Below are positions 23,717-32,541 of a DNA stretch of 39,460 nt, in pieces; position 1 is the stretch's first letter, and each line of letters starts with the position of its first letter. Source of the stretch: an uncultured beta proteobacterium (GTDB lineage: Bacteria; Pseudomonadota; Gammaproteobacteria; Burkholderiales; Burkholderiaceae_B). The notes beneath the pieces were generated by a model. It saw only the letters and a program-made list of their open reading frames with translations, was not told the origin of the DNA and did not search any database. The stretch spans positions 1 through 39,460 of the forward strand of contig CAIZGG010000327.1 of assembly GCA_903932425.1 (NCBI GenBank), written 5' to 3'. The translations under genes and the position numbers were made by a program.

Positions 23717-26069
23717 CGGTTGCCTCTTGTCGGGTGTCAGGCGTGGCAACTGGCGGAGAAACAGCTTTGACTTCACCTATGACCTTAGTTGCGGCCACCT
23801 CTGCCGGGCTCGGGGCCACTTGATCCACCCCAGTCAGACGCGACTGAGCCTGATACAAGTCATGGTAAGCGCCGCCGCGGGCAAGCAAGTCGTCATGATT
23901 ACCAATCTCGACGATCTCGCCACGATCGAGTACAACCAACCGATCGGCCTTACGCAGGGTACTCAAGCGATGCGCAATCGCAATCGTGGTACGGCCTTGG
24001 ATCAGATTATCAAGCGCCTCTTGAATCTCCATCTCTGTGGTGGTGTCAACCGATGAAGTCGCCTCATCCAGAATCAGAATACGGGGATCAATCAGCAGGG
24101 CGCGAGCGATTGAAATACGCTGTCGCTCGCCACCCGACAAGGCTTGTCCGCGTTCACCCACAAGCGAATCGTACCCCTGCGGCAAACGCAAAATAAATTC
24201 ATGCGCGCGCGCTGCACGCGCAGCCGCCACAATCTCTGAGCGCGTGGCTTCAGGTTTTCCGTAGGCAATGTTTTCAGCAATTGTTCCGAAAAACAAGAAC
24301 GGTTCTTGCAACACCAAACCAATATTGCGCCTGAACGAGGCCAGCGAATACGAGCGGATATCAACGCCATCGACCCGAATCCCACCTTCGGTCACATCAT
24401 AAAAACGACAAATCATGTTGACCAGCGAACTCTTGCCCGAACCGCTGTGACCGACAAGCCCAATCATTTCGCCCGCACCAATACTTAAATTGACGTTACG
24501 CAATACGGTTCGGCTGCCGTAGCGAAAGCCAACGTTGCGCAACTCAATGCGGCCTTCAACACGTTCGAGTGGCACCGGGCGCTGCGCATCAGGTACGCTC
24601 GAAACGTGATCCAAAATATCAAAAATCCGCTTCGCACCGGCCGCCGCCTGCTGAGTATGTGACACGATACGGCTCATCGAATCAAGGCGAGTGTAAAACC
24701 GGCCAATGTAAGCCAAAAAGGCCGCCAACACCCCCACCGTGATCGTGCTGCTTGCAACCTGTGAGATGCCGAAGATCCAGACCACCAACAAACCAATTTC
24801 AGTCAAGAACGTCACGGTCGGCGCAAAGAGCGCCCACACTTTGTTGATGCGATCGTTCACCGCAAGGTAACGGTCGTTGGCTTCACGAAACCGAGCGACT
24901 TCGCGATGCTCTTGCGCAAACGCCTTCACCACCCGAATACCCGGAATCGTGTCGGCCAGTACGTTGGTGAGTTCGCTCCAGGAGCGATCAACTTTTTCAA
25001 AGCCAAAACGCAACCGATGACGCACCATGTGAATCATCCACACGATGACCGGCAGTGGGATTAATGTGGTGAGTGCCAACCACGGATCAATTGAGATCAA
25101 GATACACGCCGTCATCATGATCATCAACACGTCGTTGGCAAAATCAAGTAAGTGCAACGAGAGAAACAGATTGATTCGATCGGTTTCACTGCCAATACGC
25201 GCCATGAGATCGCCGGTACGCTTGCCGCCAAAGTATTGCAACGACAGAGTTTGCAGATGCGTAAACGTTGCAGTGCGCAGATCAGCACCGATTCGCTCGC
25301 TGACCCAGGCGAGCAGATAGGTACGCGCCCAACCAAGCAGCCAAGCCAGCAAGCCAGCGACCACCAAACCCGTCAGGTAAAGCGCTACCAAGTCATAGTT
25401 GATCGGCTTACCATTTTGAAATGGAATCAAAATCTGATCCATTAAGGGCATAGTCAGATACGGTGGCACCAGCGTTGCCGCAGTCGAGAGCAGGGTCAGG
25501 ATGAAGCCGACAATCAGAGGCAGCTTGTACGGTTGAGCAAAACGCGCCAAACGCAACAGCGCCCAGGTATCGCTTGGCCCCGTCTGATCACCGTCACAGA
25601 CGGCACACTCGTCTTGGTCGAGTGCGTAAGGCGTGCCACAGGTTGGGCACGCGGCGGCGTTGGCCTCGGGTGCGTGGAGGGGATCCGCCAGCTTTTGTTG
25701 AAGCTGAGCGAACAGTTCGCTCAGGCGACCGACAGCGGGTGCCATGCCCAGCGTGTGGCGCCAGACACCCAACCGATTTGATCCTTCAAAAAGCTCGATG
25801 GTTCCAACCCCTGCATGGTCCCGATGCTGCAAGGACTGTACAGAGGTGATCGGGAACACAGCCCAGCTATGGGCCTTGGATTCGCGCGACACCAACCGAC
25901 TAGGCGTCAACAATAAAATACCGCTCGAAAAGAACAGATTGGAATCGAGGTCGGGCTCTAGCCAAGCTAAAACCCTTTCGCCGGGTTCTAGCAGAGACTT
26001 GATCTCAACGGCCCAGGCCGTCGGCAGCGTTGACTCAAACGCGGTTTCGGCGATTGAAAGGGCTGTCAT
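23709..26069 (-). CDS. Cyanophycin-associated ABC exporter with PH-like and zinc-ribbon N-terminus
   Basis: The 786-residue half-transporter has an unusual soluble N-terminus. Residues 1-125 look like a small bacterial PH-like beta-domain (GERVLAWLEPD, SSGILLLTPSRLV). Then comes a zinc ribbon with Cys141, Cys144, Cys155 and Cys158. The ABC exporter membrane domain spans about 180-480. The nucleotide domain is fully canonical: GHSGSGKSS (540-548), ALSGGERQR (643-651), ILILDEATS with Glu669, and His700. It should work as a homodimer. Cyanophycin is an intracellular granule, so what the transporter moves is unclear; Arg/Asp dipeptides or granule-linked cargo are guesses. It is divergent from cphA' across 225 bases and coupled to DUF1854. 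Confidence 0.9.
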   Translation of the reverse strand: MTALSIAETAFESTLPTAWAVEIKSLLEPGERVLAWLEPDLDSNLFFSSGILLLTPSRLVSRESKAHSWAVFPITSVQSLQHRDHAGVGTIELFEGSNRLGVWRHTLGMAPAVGRLSELFAQLQQKLADPLHAPEANAAACPTCGTPYALDQDECAVCDGDQTGPSDTWALLRLARFAQPYKLPLIVGFILTLLSTAATLVPPYLTMPLMDQILIPFQNGKPINYDLVALYLTGLVVAGLLAWLLGWARTYLLAWVSERIGADLRTATFTHLQTLSLQYFGGKRTGDLMARIGSETDRINLFLSLHLLDFANDVLMIMMTACILISIDPWLALTTLIPLPVIVWMIHMVRHRLRFGFEKVDRSWSELTNVLADTIPGIRVVKAFAQEHREVARFREANDRYLAVNDRINKVWALFAPTVTFLTEIGLLVVWIFGISQVASSTITVGVLAAFLAYIGRFYTRLDSMSRIVSHTQQAAAGAKRIFDILDHVSSVPDAQRPVPLERVEGRIELRNVGFRYGSRTVLRNVNLSIGAGEMIGLVGHSGSGKSSLVNMICRFYDVTEGGIRVDGVDIRSYSLASFRRNIGLVLQEPFLFFGTIAENIAYGKPEATRSEIVAAARAARAHEFILRLPQGYDSLVGERGQALSGGERQRISIARALLIDPRILILDEATSSVDTTTEMEIQEALDNLIQGRTTIAIAHRLSTLRKADRLVVLDRGEIVEIGNHDDLLARGGAYHDLYQAQSRLTGVDQVAPSPAEVAATKVIGEVKAVSPPVATPDTRQEATDV

Positions 26070-26245
26070 CTAGGCGACACGCGTTGCCCATCAGTCGGTA
26101 CGAACAACTGCAGCGGGAAGCGCTTCATTAGGGGGCCAACAAAGTTCGATTGAATTTCGATTGAAGTGAATCCCTGAAGTATAACGACCTACGCCCGCCG
26201 AAACTACTCTTAGCCTCTTAAGTTGCTCAGGTTTCGCGATTTTGC

Positions 26246-26254
26246 TGCGATAAT
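26246..26254 (+). promoter_or_regulatory. Extended -10 promoter element for the cyanophycin synthetase genes
   Basis: TGCGATAAT fits an extended -10 (TGn plus GATAAT). Transcription would begin near 26261, leaving a leader of about 34 bases before the ATG at 26295, which supports that start over the TTG at 26223 and the ATG at 26253. No convincing -35 is visible, as is common for extended -10 promoters. Confidence 0.35.
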
Positions 26255-26294
26255 GACGGATTCAAGGCATTGTTGCATCGCAACAAATAACGCA

Positions 26295-28463
26295 ATGACA
26301 AGCAAAAGTAAGATCGTGCTCGAGCAGGTGGTGACTTTGCTTGGGCCCAACAGCTGGACCTATCGCCCGGTGCTCGAGGCCTGGGTAGATTTTTCTGCGA
26401 TTGAACAACACGCGCACAAGACCGAGGCCTTAACCCGATTGCTCAGCTGGGTGCCTGCGCTTGCACAATCGCACTTGAATCCCGACGCGTCGGGCGGCAC
26501 CGAAAGCACCTTGGCGGTGGGCAGGTGGTCACCCCAAGTGCTCGAGCATCTGGCGCTCACGCTGCAATCGTTGGCCGATCTGCCCGGTGGCTTTGGCGAT
26601 ACGCATCAAACTTCCCAGCCAAATTTGTATAAGGTTGTGGTGCGCGCCTGGCATCCGCAGGTCACCAGCTACGCGCTCCACGCCGCTCGAGACCTGATTG
26701 AGGCCGCTTTTAACGACACGCAGGCTGATCTGAAGGCCGTGATCGAGCGCCTTCAAGACCTGCGTCACAAACATTGTCTGGGCCCGAGCACGGCCTGCAT
26801 CGTCGACGCAGCCGATGACCGCGATATACCGGCCATCAGGCTGAACACGGGCAACCTGCTGCAGCTAGGCTACGGCATCAATCAGCGGCGCATCTGGACA
26901 GCAGAAACAGACCGCACTGGGGCCATTGCTGAAACCATCTCACGCGATAAAGACCTCACAAAATCTTTGTTGCAAGCCTGTGGCGTGCCCGTCCCCACCG
27001 GCCAGGCCGTTGAATCGGCGCAAGAAGCGTGGGATGCCGCGCAAGACCTCGGCGTCCCTGTTGTCGTCAAACCTAGCGATGGCAACCACGGACGAGGGGT
27101 CTTCACCAACCTCAGTACGCAACCAGAAATCGAACAAGCCTACAGTGTGGCCGTTCAAGAGGGCTCTGGCGTGTTGGTCGAGCGTTTCATTCGGGGGCAA
27201 GAGCATCGGTTGCTCGTGGTGGGTGGCCAGTTGATTGCCGCGGCCAGAGGTGAATACGCGCAGGTGACGGGTGACGGTATCCATCCGATCGAAACGCTGA
27301 TCGATACCCAACTTAATACCGACCCGCGCCGAGGCCACGAGGAAGATCAGCCTCTAAATTATGTACGACTCGACTCAGCGGCTCAGCTAGAAATCGCCCG
27401 CCAGGGCTACACACCGCAAACAATCTTGCTACCGGGCCAGCAGGCAGTCATTCAGCGCAACGGCAACGTGGCGATTGACTGTACCGACCTCGTTCATCCT
27501 GAAGTCGCAGCGGTGGCTTGCACCGCTGCGCGGGTCGTGGGCTTAGATATCGCCGGAATCGACTTGGTTGCGCTCGACATCTCGAAGCCATTGCACGAAC
27601 AAGACGGTGCAATTGTTGAAGTCAATGCGGGCCCGGGCTTGTTGATGCACCTCAAGCCCGCAACGGGCAAGCCGCGTCAAGTGGGGCGCGATATCGTTGC
27701 GCACAGTTTTGCCTTGGGCGACATGGCGCGTGTGCCTGTGATTGGCATTACGGGCTCGCAGGGTAAAACCATGACAGGCAAGCTCTTGTTTCGCCTCTTG
27801 ACACTACACGGCTGGCGCTGCGGGCTCGCGAGTAGCGATGGATTGTTTGTAGATAAGCGCCTGTTGCATCGCGGTGACTGCGCCAATTTTGAAAACGCGC
27901 GGCGCGTTCTGATGAATCGCGAAGTTCAAACAGCAATTATTGAAAACGGTTCGCACCAATTACTTTGCGAGGGCTTGGCTTACGAGCGCTGCGAGGTTGG
28001 CATCATCACGCAGATTGATTGGGCAGAAGACTTAACTGCCTACAAAGTTGACAGTCACGCCGAGCGCGTGAAAGTCTATCGCACACAAATGGATGTCATC
28101 CTGCCCAAAGGTATGGCAGTGCTTAATGCGGACGATCCTCACATCGTTGAGCTTGCTCGCCATTGCGATGGTCAGATCACCTGGCTTTGCCTGGCGACCG
28201 ACAGCCCGCTGATCCAAACGCACCTTGCGCAAGGCCAGCGCGTGGTGTCGCTCAGCGCAGGGAAGCTGACATTGTTTGAAGGCTTGCAGCAGCACGTGCT
28301 TTGCGCAGTCGAGGCGATTGGGATCACCAGGCGCGGAGCAGATACGACTCAAACTTATAACGTGCTGGCCGCTGCAGCAGCTGCCTGGGCGCTTGGCCTG
28401 ACGCCAGATTTAATTCAAGCTGGTTTGCTCAGCTTCGACCCTGATTCCGCAGTGCCTCAATAA
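26295..28463 (+). CDS. cphA': Truncated cyanophycin synthetase paralogue (CphA')
   Basis: It shares the N-terminal and ATP-grasp domains with CphA: GPNSWTYRPVLEAWVD, LGPSTACIV, VVVKPSDGNHGRGV, FIRGQEHRLLVV, then VEVNAGPGLLMHLKP. The Mur-ligase-like domain is altered and cut short. Its P-loop is GSQGKTMT (CphA: GTNGKTTT). The Mur-type block read as ETARGG in CphA is ENGSHQ here, and GDHLG is AEDLT, so conserved catalytic positions are lost. The protein stops at residue 722, where CphA continues for about 143 more residues, so the Mur_ligase_C domain is missing. This recalls cyanobacterial CphA2, which also lacks a working second ATPase site and joins beta-Asp-Arg dipeptides. A comparable activity is only a hypothesis. 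The start is at MTSKSK, which aligns with the family. cphA follows 15 bases later. Confidence 0.88.
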   Translation: MTSKSKIVLEQVVTLLGPNSWTYRPVLEAWVDFSAIEQHAHKTEALTRLLSWVPALAQSHLNPDASGGTESTLAVGRWSPQVLEHLALTLQSLADLPGGFGDTHQTSQPNLYKVVVRAWHPQVTSYALHAARDLIEAAFNDTQADLKAVIERLQDLRHKHCLGPSTACIVDAADDRDIPAIRLNTGNLLQLGYGINQRRIWTAETDRTGAIAETISRDKDLTKSLLQACGVPVPTGQAVESAQEAWDAAQDLGVPVVVKPSDGNHGRGVFTNLSTQPEIEQAYSVAVQEGSGVLVERFIRGQEHRLLVVGGQLIAAARGEYAQVTGDGIHPIETLIDTQLNTDPRRGHEEDQPLNYVRLDSAAQLEIARQGYTPQTILLPGQQAVIQRNGNVAIDCTDLVHPEVAAVACTAARVVGLDIAGIDLVALDISKPLHEQDGAIVEVNAGPGLLMHLKPATGKPRQVGRDIVAHSFALGDMARVPVIGITGSQGKTMTGKLLFRLLTLHGWRCGLASSDGLFVDKRLLHRGDCANFENARRVLMNREVQTAIIENGSHQLLCEGLAYERCEVGIITQIDWAEDLTAYKVDSHAERVKVYRTQMDVILPKGMAVLNADDPHIVELARHCDGQITWLCLATDSPLIQTHLAQGQRVVSLSAGKLTLFEGLQQHVLCAVEAIGITRRGADTTQTYNVLAAAAAAWALGLTPDLIQAGLLSFDPDSAVPQ

Positions 28464-28478
28464 TCACAGGAAATTGTT

Positions 28479-31052
28479 ATGGAAGTCTCTCGTATTCGCG
28501 CCCTTCGTGGTCCAAACTTATGGACCCGTTTAACCGCTATTGAAGCGGTCGTGACTTGCACCGAACAAGAAGCGAATTTAGACCAGATCCCAGGGTTTTT
28601 GACGCAACTACGCGCGCGCTTTCCAGACGTCAAACCTTTGCGACCCTTCGGACACAAAGATCCGATCACCATGGCGCATGCGCTCGAGGCAGTCGGTTTA
28701 GGCTTACAGGCTGCCGCCGGCTGCCCCGTTGCGTTTGGGCAAACGATGTCGACCCCTGAACACGGCGTCTTTCAGATCGTCTTTCAGTTCACTGAAGAAC
28801 CAGTAGGCCGGTTAGCCCTTGATCTCGCTCAAGACCTCTGTATGGCGGCGCTCAATAACGAGCCCTTTGATATCGCACTGGCGTTATCACGTTTACGCGA
28901 ACTCGACGAAGATGTTCGACTCGGCCCCAGCACGGGGTCGATCGTGAACGCCGCGACTGCGCGCGGGATTCCATACCGTCGTCTTACTGAAGGCAGTTTG
29001 GTGCAGTTTGGCTGGGGTAGCAAACAACTGCGTATTCAAGCTGCAGAAACTGGCAACACCAGCGCCATCGCTGAAGCGATCGCGCAAGATAAAGATCTGA
29101 CCAAAATGTTGCTCGAGGCTGCCGGCGTACCGGTGCCAAGAGGCTTTGTCGTTGAAGACGAAAATCAAGGCTGGGACATCGCGAACAAAATAGGCCTACC
29201 CGTGGTGGTCAAGCCGCGCGACGGCAATCAAGGTAAAGGCGTCGCCGTCAATATCGAAACGCGCGAACAACTGAATGCCGCTTTCAAAGTGGCCTCAGAG
29301 ATCAGCCGCGATGTGATCGTTGAACAATATATCCCCGGACACGATTTCCGGATGCTGGTGATCGGCAATCAACTTGTCGCCGCAGCCAGACGCGATCCAC
29401 CCACCGTCATCGGTGATGGCAAACACACCGTGACACAACTCGTGGATCAGGTCAACGCAGATCCTTTGCGCGGAGACGGTCACGCGACGGCATTAACCAA
29501 AATCCGTTTTGATGAAATCGCCTTGGCAACGCTCGCTACTCAAGGCCTAAACGCGCAGTCTATTCCCGAAAAAGGTAAGCGCGTCTTACTGCGCAACAAT
29601 GCAAACTTAAGCACTGGGGGCAGCGCTACCGACGTCACCGATGAAGTGCATCCTGAACTCGCGGCCCGCATGGTTACGGCCGCGCAAATGGTCGGCTTAG
29701 ATATTGCGGGCGTCGACCTTGTTGCCGAAACCATCTTAAAACCGATGGAAGAACAACGTGCTGGCATTGTTGAAATCAATGCGGCACCGGGCTTACGCAT
29801 GCACTTGAGCCCTTCTTTTGGCAAACCGCGCCAAGTGGGTGAGGCCATTATTTCAAGCATGTTTGCCCCAGGTGAAAACGCACGTATCCCCGTCGTTGCA
29901 GTCGCTGGCACGAATGGTAAAACCACCACTGTGCGTTTGACCGCGCATCTGCTAGGTACCAGTGGAAAACGGGTAGGCATGACCAATTCAGATGGTGTGT
30001 ACATCGAGCAGCGCTGCATCGACACCGGCGACTGCAGTGGGCCGCGCAGTGCGCGCAATGTGTTGCTGCATCCTGACGTTGACGCCGCGGTGTTTGAAAC
30101 GGCTCGAGGTGGAATTTTGCGCGAAGGCTTGGCCTTTGACCGGTGCGATGTTGCGATCGTCACCAACATCGGCGTGGGCGACCACTTGGGCATGAACTTT
30201 ATTAATACTGTTGACACGCTTGCCTTGGTCAAAAGAGTCATCGTGCAAAACGTGGCGCCTCACGGAACAGCAGTCTTAAACGCTGCCGACCCCATGGTTG
30301 CAAAAATGGCAGACGCCTGCCCCGGAACTGTCATCTTTTTTAGTCTTGGTCGACATCATCCGGTTCTAAACACTCATCGCGTACAAGGCAAGCGCGTCGT
30401 GTTCTGCGATAACGGCCATATCGTCTGCAGCGAGGCTGGACAAGATCATCAAATCGCCTTGACTGCGATCCCACTCACACGCAAGGGCACGATCAGCTTT
30501 CAGATTGAAAACGCCATGGCAGCGGTCGCTGCAGCCTGGGCACTCGGCCTTGACTGGAAGACGATCGAAACTGGTTTGGCCACGTTCGTCAACGATGCTC
30601 AGACCGCCCCCGGGCGCTTTAATGTATTTGACTATCGCGGCGGCACTATCATTGCCGACTACGGCCATAACCCAGATGCCGTACAAGCACTTGTGCAGGC
30701 TATTGAAAGTATGCCTGCCACCAAACGTACTGTGGTCATCAGTGGCGCTGGTGATCGACGCGATGAAGACATCTCACGCCAAACCGAAATTTTGGGTGAG
30801 ATTTTTGACGAAGCTATTTTGTATCAAGACCAGTGCCAGCGCGGACGAGAAGATGGCGAAGTTTTGGCGCTGCTGCAATTGGGCTTAAAAAATGTTTCGC
30901 GTACGAAAGAGATTCAAGAGATTCGCGGTGAATTTCTTGCGATTGACACGGCGCTAGCTAAACTTCAACCCGGTCAGCTTTGCCTGATCTTGATTGATCA
31001 AGTACAAGAGGCACTTGATCACATTGCTAAAAGAATCGCTGAAGATCAGTAA
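28479..31052 (+). CDS. cphA: Cyanophycin synthetase CphA
   Basis: It polymerises aspartate and arginine into multi-L-arginyl-poly-L-aspartate with ATP. The 857 residues carry all domains. The N domain (about 1-160) begins with RALRGPNLWTRL. The ATP-grasp domain that adds Asp spans about 210-465: VVVKPRDGNQGKGV, EQYIPGHDFRMLV, VEINAAPGLRMHLSPS. The Mur-ligase-like domain that adds Arg starts at the P-loop GTNGKTTT (477-484), continues with FETARGGILREGL and NIGVGDHLG, and ends with the C-terminal domain including APGRFNVF and DYGHNPDAV. AGGA precedes the ATG by about nine bases. It is co-transcribed with cphA'. No cyanophycinase gene (cphB) is in the window, so mobilisation genes lie elsewhere. 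Confidence 0.95.
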   Translation: MEVSRIRALRGPNLWTRLTAIEAVVTCTEQEANLDQIPGFLTQLRARFPDVKPLRPFGHKDPITMAHALEAVGLGLQAAAGCPVAFGQTMSTPEHGVFQIVFQFTEEPVGRLALDLAQDLCMAALNNEPFDIALALSRLRELDEDVRLGPSTGSIVNAATARGIPYRRLTEGSLVQFGWGSKQLRIQAAETGNTSAIAEAIAQDKDLTKMLLEAAGVPVPRGFVVEDENQGWDIANKIGLPVVVKPRDGNQGKGVAVNIETREQLNAAFKVASEISRDVIVEQYIPGHDFRMLVIGNQLVAAARRDPPTVIGDGKHTVTQLVDQVNADPLRGDGHATALTKIRFDEIALATLATQGLNAQSIPEKGKRVLLRNNANLSTGGSATDVTDEVHPELAARMVTAAQMVGLDIAGVDLVAETILKPMEEQRAGIVEINAAPGLRMHLSPSFGKPRQVGEAIISSMFAPGENARIPVVAVAGTNGKTTTVRLTAHLLGTSGKRVGMTNSDGVYIEQRCIDTGDCSGPRSARNVLLHPDVDAAVFETARGGILREGLAFDRCDVAIVTNIGVGDHLGMNFINTVDTLALVKRVIVQNVAPHGTAVLNAADPMVAKMADACPGTVIFFSLGRHHPVLNTHRVQGKRVVFCDNGHIVCSEAGQDHQIALTAIPLTRKGTISFQIENAMAAVAAAWALGLDWKTIETGLATFVNDAQTAPGRFNVFDYRGGTIIADYGHNPDAVQALVQAIESMPATKRTVVISGAGDRRDEDISRQTEILGEIFDEAILYQDQCQRGREDGEVLALLQLGLKNVSRTKEIQEIRGEFLAIDTALAKLQPGQLCLILIDQVQEALDHIAKRIAEDQ

Positions 31053-31065
31053 AGACAAGCTCTTT

Positions 31066-31103
31066 AAAAAGCCACGTAACCTTCGTATAGAAAATTACGT
31101 GGC
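31066..31103 (-). terminator. Rho-independent terminator of the pha operon, in the cphA/phaR convergent gap
   Basis: GCCACGTAA (31071-31079) and TTACGTGGC (31095-31103) form a perfect nine-base-pair stem with a 15-base loop. On the minus strand the stem is followed directly by TTTTT, so it terminates phaR transcription. On the plus strand no T-run follows, though the hairpin may still protect the cphA mRNA end. Confidence 0.8.
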
Positions 31104-31127
31104 AAGTAGGTACTTAAACGTTAAGAC

Positions 31128-31697
31128 TTAAGATTTCGCTTTTTCAGCAGCACCACCGGCAGCAAACGGAAACGCCGGAAACATTGCACGAGCTTGCTCT
31201 TGCAGTTTGTCTTGCATCTGCCCGAACAAATCTTTGCTCTGCTCAACATAAGAATTCATCATGTTTTGCATGACGGGCGTTTGCCCACTCATAAATTGAG
31301 TCCAGGCCTCAGGAGACATTTGGTTGTTACCGAACAAACCTTTCGATTGGTCCGCAAGACGATCTTGCACTTCCATAAAGGTTTGAATGTTTTTTTCGAG
31401 ATACGTACCCATCATCCCTTGCATGGCGTGACCATAAAACCGAATCACCTGAGCCAGCATGACCGACGAAAACATCGGCATACCGCCACTCTCTTCTTCG
31501 AGAATAATTTGCAGCAAAATACTACGCGTCAGATCTTCTGCAGATTTAGCATCAACGACCTTAAACACTTCATTTTTAAGCACCAACTGCTTGACATCAG
31601 CCAAAGTAATGTAGGTGCTGGTTTGCGTGTCGTACAGACGACGGTTAGGGTATTTCTTAATCAGACGTACGGATGCGTCTGTTGCCGCTTCGGTCAT
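31128..31697 (-). CDS. phaR: Polyhydroxyalkanoate synthesis repressor PhaR
   Basis: It represses phasin and PHA genes and binds PHB granules, so it senses polymer level. The N-terminal DNA-binding domain carries the hallmark LIKKYPNRRLYDTQTSTYI and LADVKQLV. The PHB-accumulation repeats follow (LTRSILLQIILEEES, VIRFYGHAMQGMMGTYLEKN), then a Gln/Met-rich C-terminal helix with SPEAWTQFM and two SKDLFGQ/SKGLFGN-like repeats. I use the ATG at 31697 (189 residues) because GGAGG lies five bases upstream; the ATG at 31709 overlaps that site. It is the last gene of phaC-phaB-phaR, 65 bases after phaB. Confidence 0.95.
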   Translation of the reverse strand: MTEAATDASVRLIKKYPNRRLYDTQTSTYITLADVKQLVLKNEVFKVVDAKSAEDLTRSILLQIILEEESGGMPMFSSVMLAQVIRFYGHAMQGMMGTYLEKNIQTFMEVQDRLADQSKGLFGNNQMSPEAWTQFMSGQTPVMQNMMNSYVEQSKDLFGQMQDKLQEQARAMFPAFPFAAGGAAEKAKS

Positions 31698-31762
31698 GCA
31701 TGCCTCCAATAACTATGTAATAGCAAACTATGGGCTGTCGACGGAGCCAACAGCCCGTCACT

Positions 31763-32500
31763 TCAACCCATGTGCAAACCACCATTCAACGAAAAGTCAG
31801 CACCTGTTGAAAACCCTGACTCTTCAGAGGCAATCCAAGCAACAATCGAGGCTATTTCTTCAGGACGCCCAAGTCGCTTAACGGGTATGGTCGAAACAAT
31901 TTTTTCAAGGACGTCAGGGCGAATCGCCCGCACCATATCAGTCCCAATATAGCCAGGCGATACTGTGTTGACTGTCACGCCCTTACTGGCAACTTCTTGG
32001 GCCAGCGACATCGAAAATCCATGAATCGCTGCCTTTGCGGTTGCGTAATTCGACTGTCCAAACTGACCTTTCTGACCATTGACCGAGCTGATGTTGATGA
32101 TGCGCCCAAAACCACGATCGACCATGCCTTCAATGACTTGTTTTGTGACATTGAACAAGCTGTTTAGATTGGTGTCCATCACTGCCCGCCAATCATCAGA
32201 AGACATTTTACGAAACACGCCATCGCGAGTAATCCCGGCGTTGTTCACAAGAACGTCGACTGGGCCATGTTCAGCGACAACAGTTTTAAAGGCGGCTTCG
32301 CACGAATTCCAGTCTGCCACGTTGCCGACAGAGGCATAAAACTTATAGCCAAGCGCTGCCTGTTCAGCCAGCCATTGACCATAGTCGCGGCTTGGTCCAC
32401 ACCCCGCCACAACCGTCATTCCTTCTTTTGCCAAACGCTGGCAAATAGCAGTCCCGATCCCGCCCATCCCACCGGTTACATACGCTAGCTTTGCACTCAT
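31763..32500 (-). CDS. phaB: Acetoacetyl-CoA reductase PhaB
   Basis: It reduces acetoacetyl-CoA to (R)-3-hydroxybutyryl-CoA with NADPH, the PHB monomer. It is a short-chain dehydrogenase: the nucleotide motif TGGMGGIG is at 9-16, NNAG at 86-89, and the catalytic Ser138, Tyr152 and Lys156 lie in INISSVNGQKGQFGQ and NYATAK. The SVNGQKGQFGQSNY block is typical of PhaB rather than FabG. Length is 245 residues from the ATG at 32500, which has AAGGAG six bases upstream; the frame opens 13 codons earlier without such a site. It lies 41 bases after phaC. Confidence 0.95.
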   Translation of the reverse strand: MSAKLAYVTGGMGGIGTAICQRLAKEGMTVVAGCGPSRDYGQWLAEQAALGYKFYASVGNVADWNSCEAAFKTVVAEHGPVDVLVNNAGITRDGVFRKMSSDDWRAVMDTNLNSLFNVTKQVIEGMVDRGFGRIINISSVNGQKGQFGQSNYATAKAAIHGFSMSLAQEVASKGVTVNTVSPGYIGTDMVRAIRPDVLEKIVSTIPVKRLGRPEEIASIVAWIASEESGFSTGADFSLNGGLHMG

Positions 32501-32541
32501 CCTCATCTCCTTTTGCCGTCTTACCACGGCATTGACCAACG

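Noticed and set aside
29540-30241. 233-codon minus-strand frame inside cphA
   Set aside because: It is antisense to the conserved Mur-like domain of CphA. It has no family features and is Ser/Thr/Pro-rich, as expected for a shadow of coding DNA.
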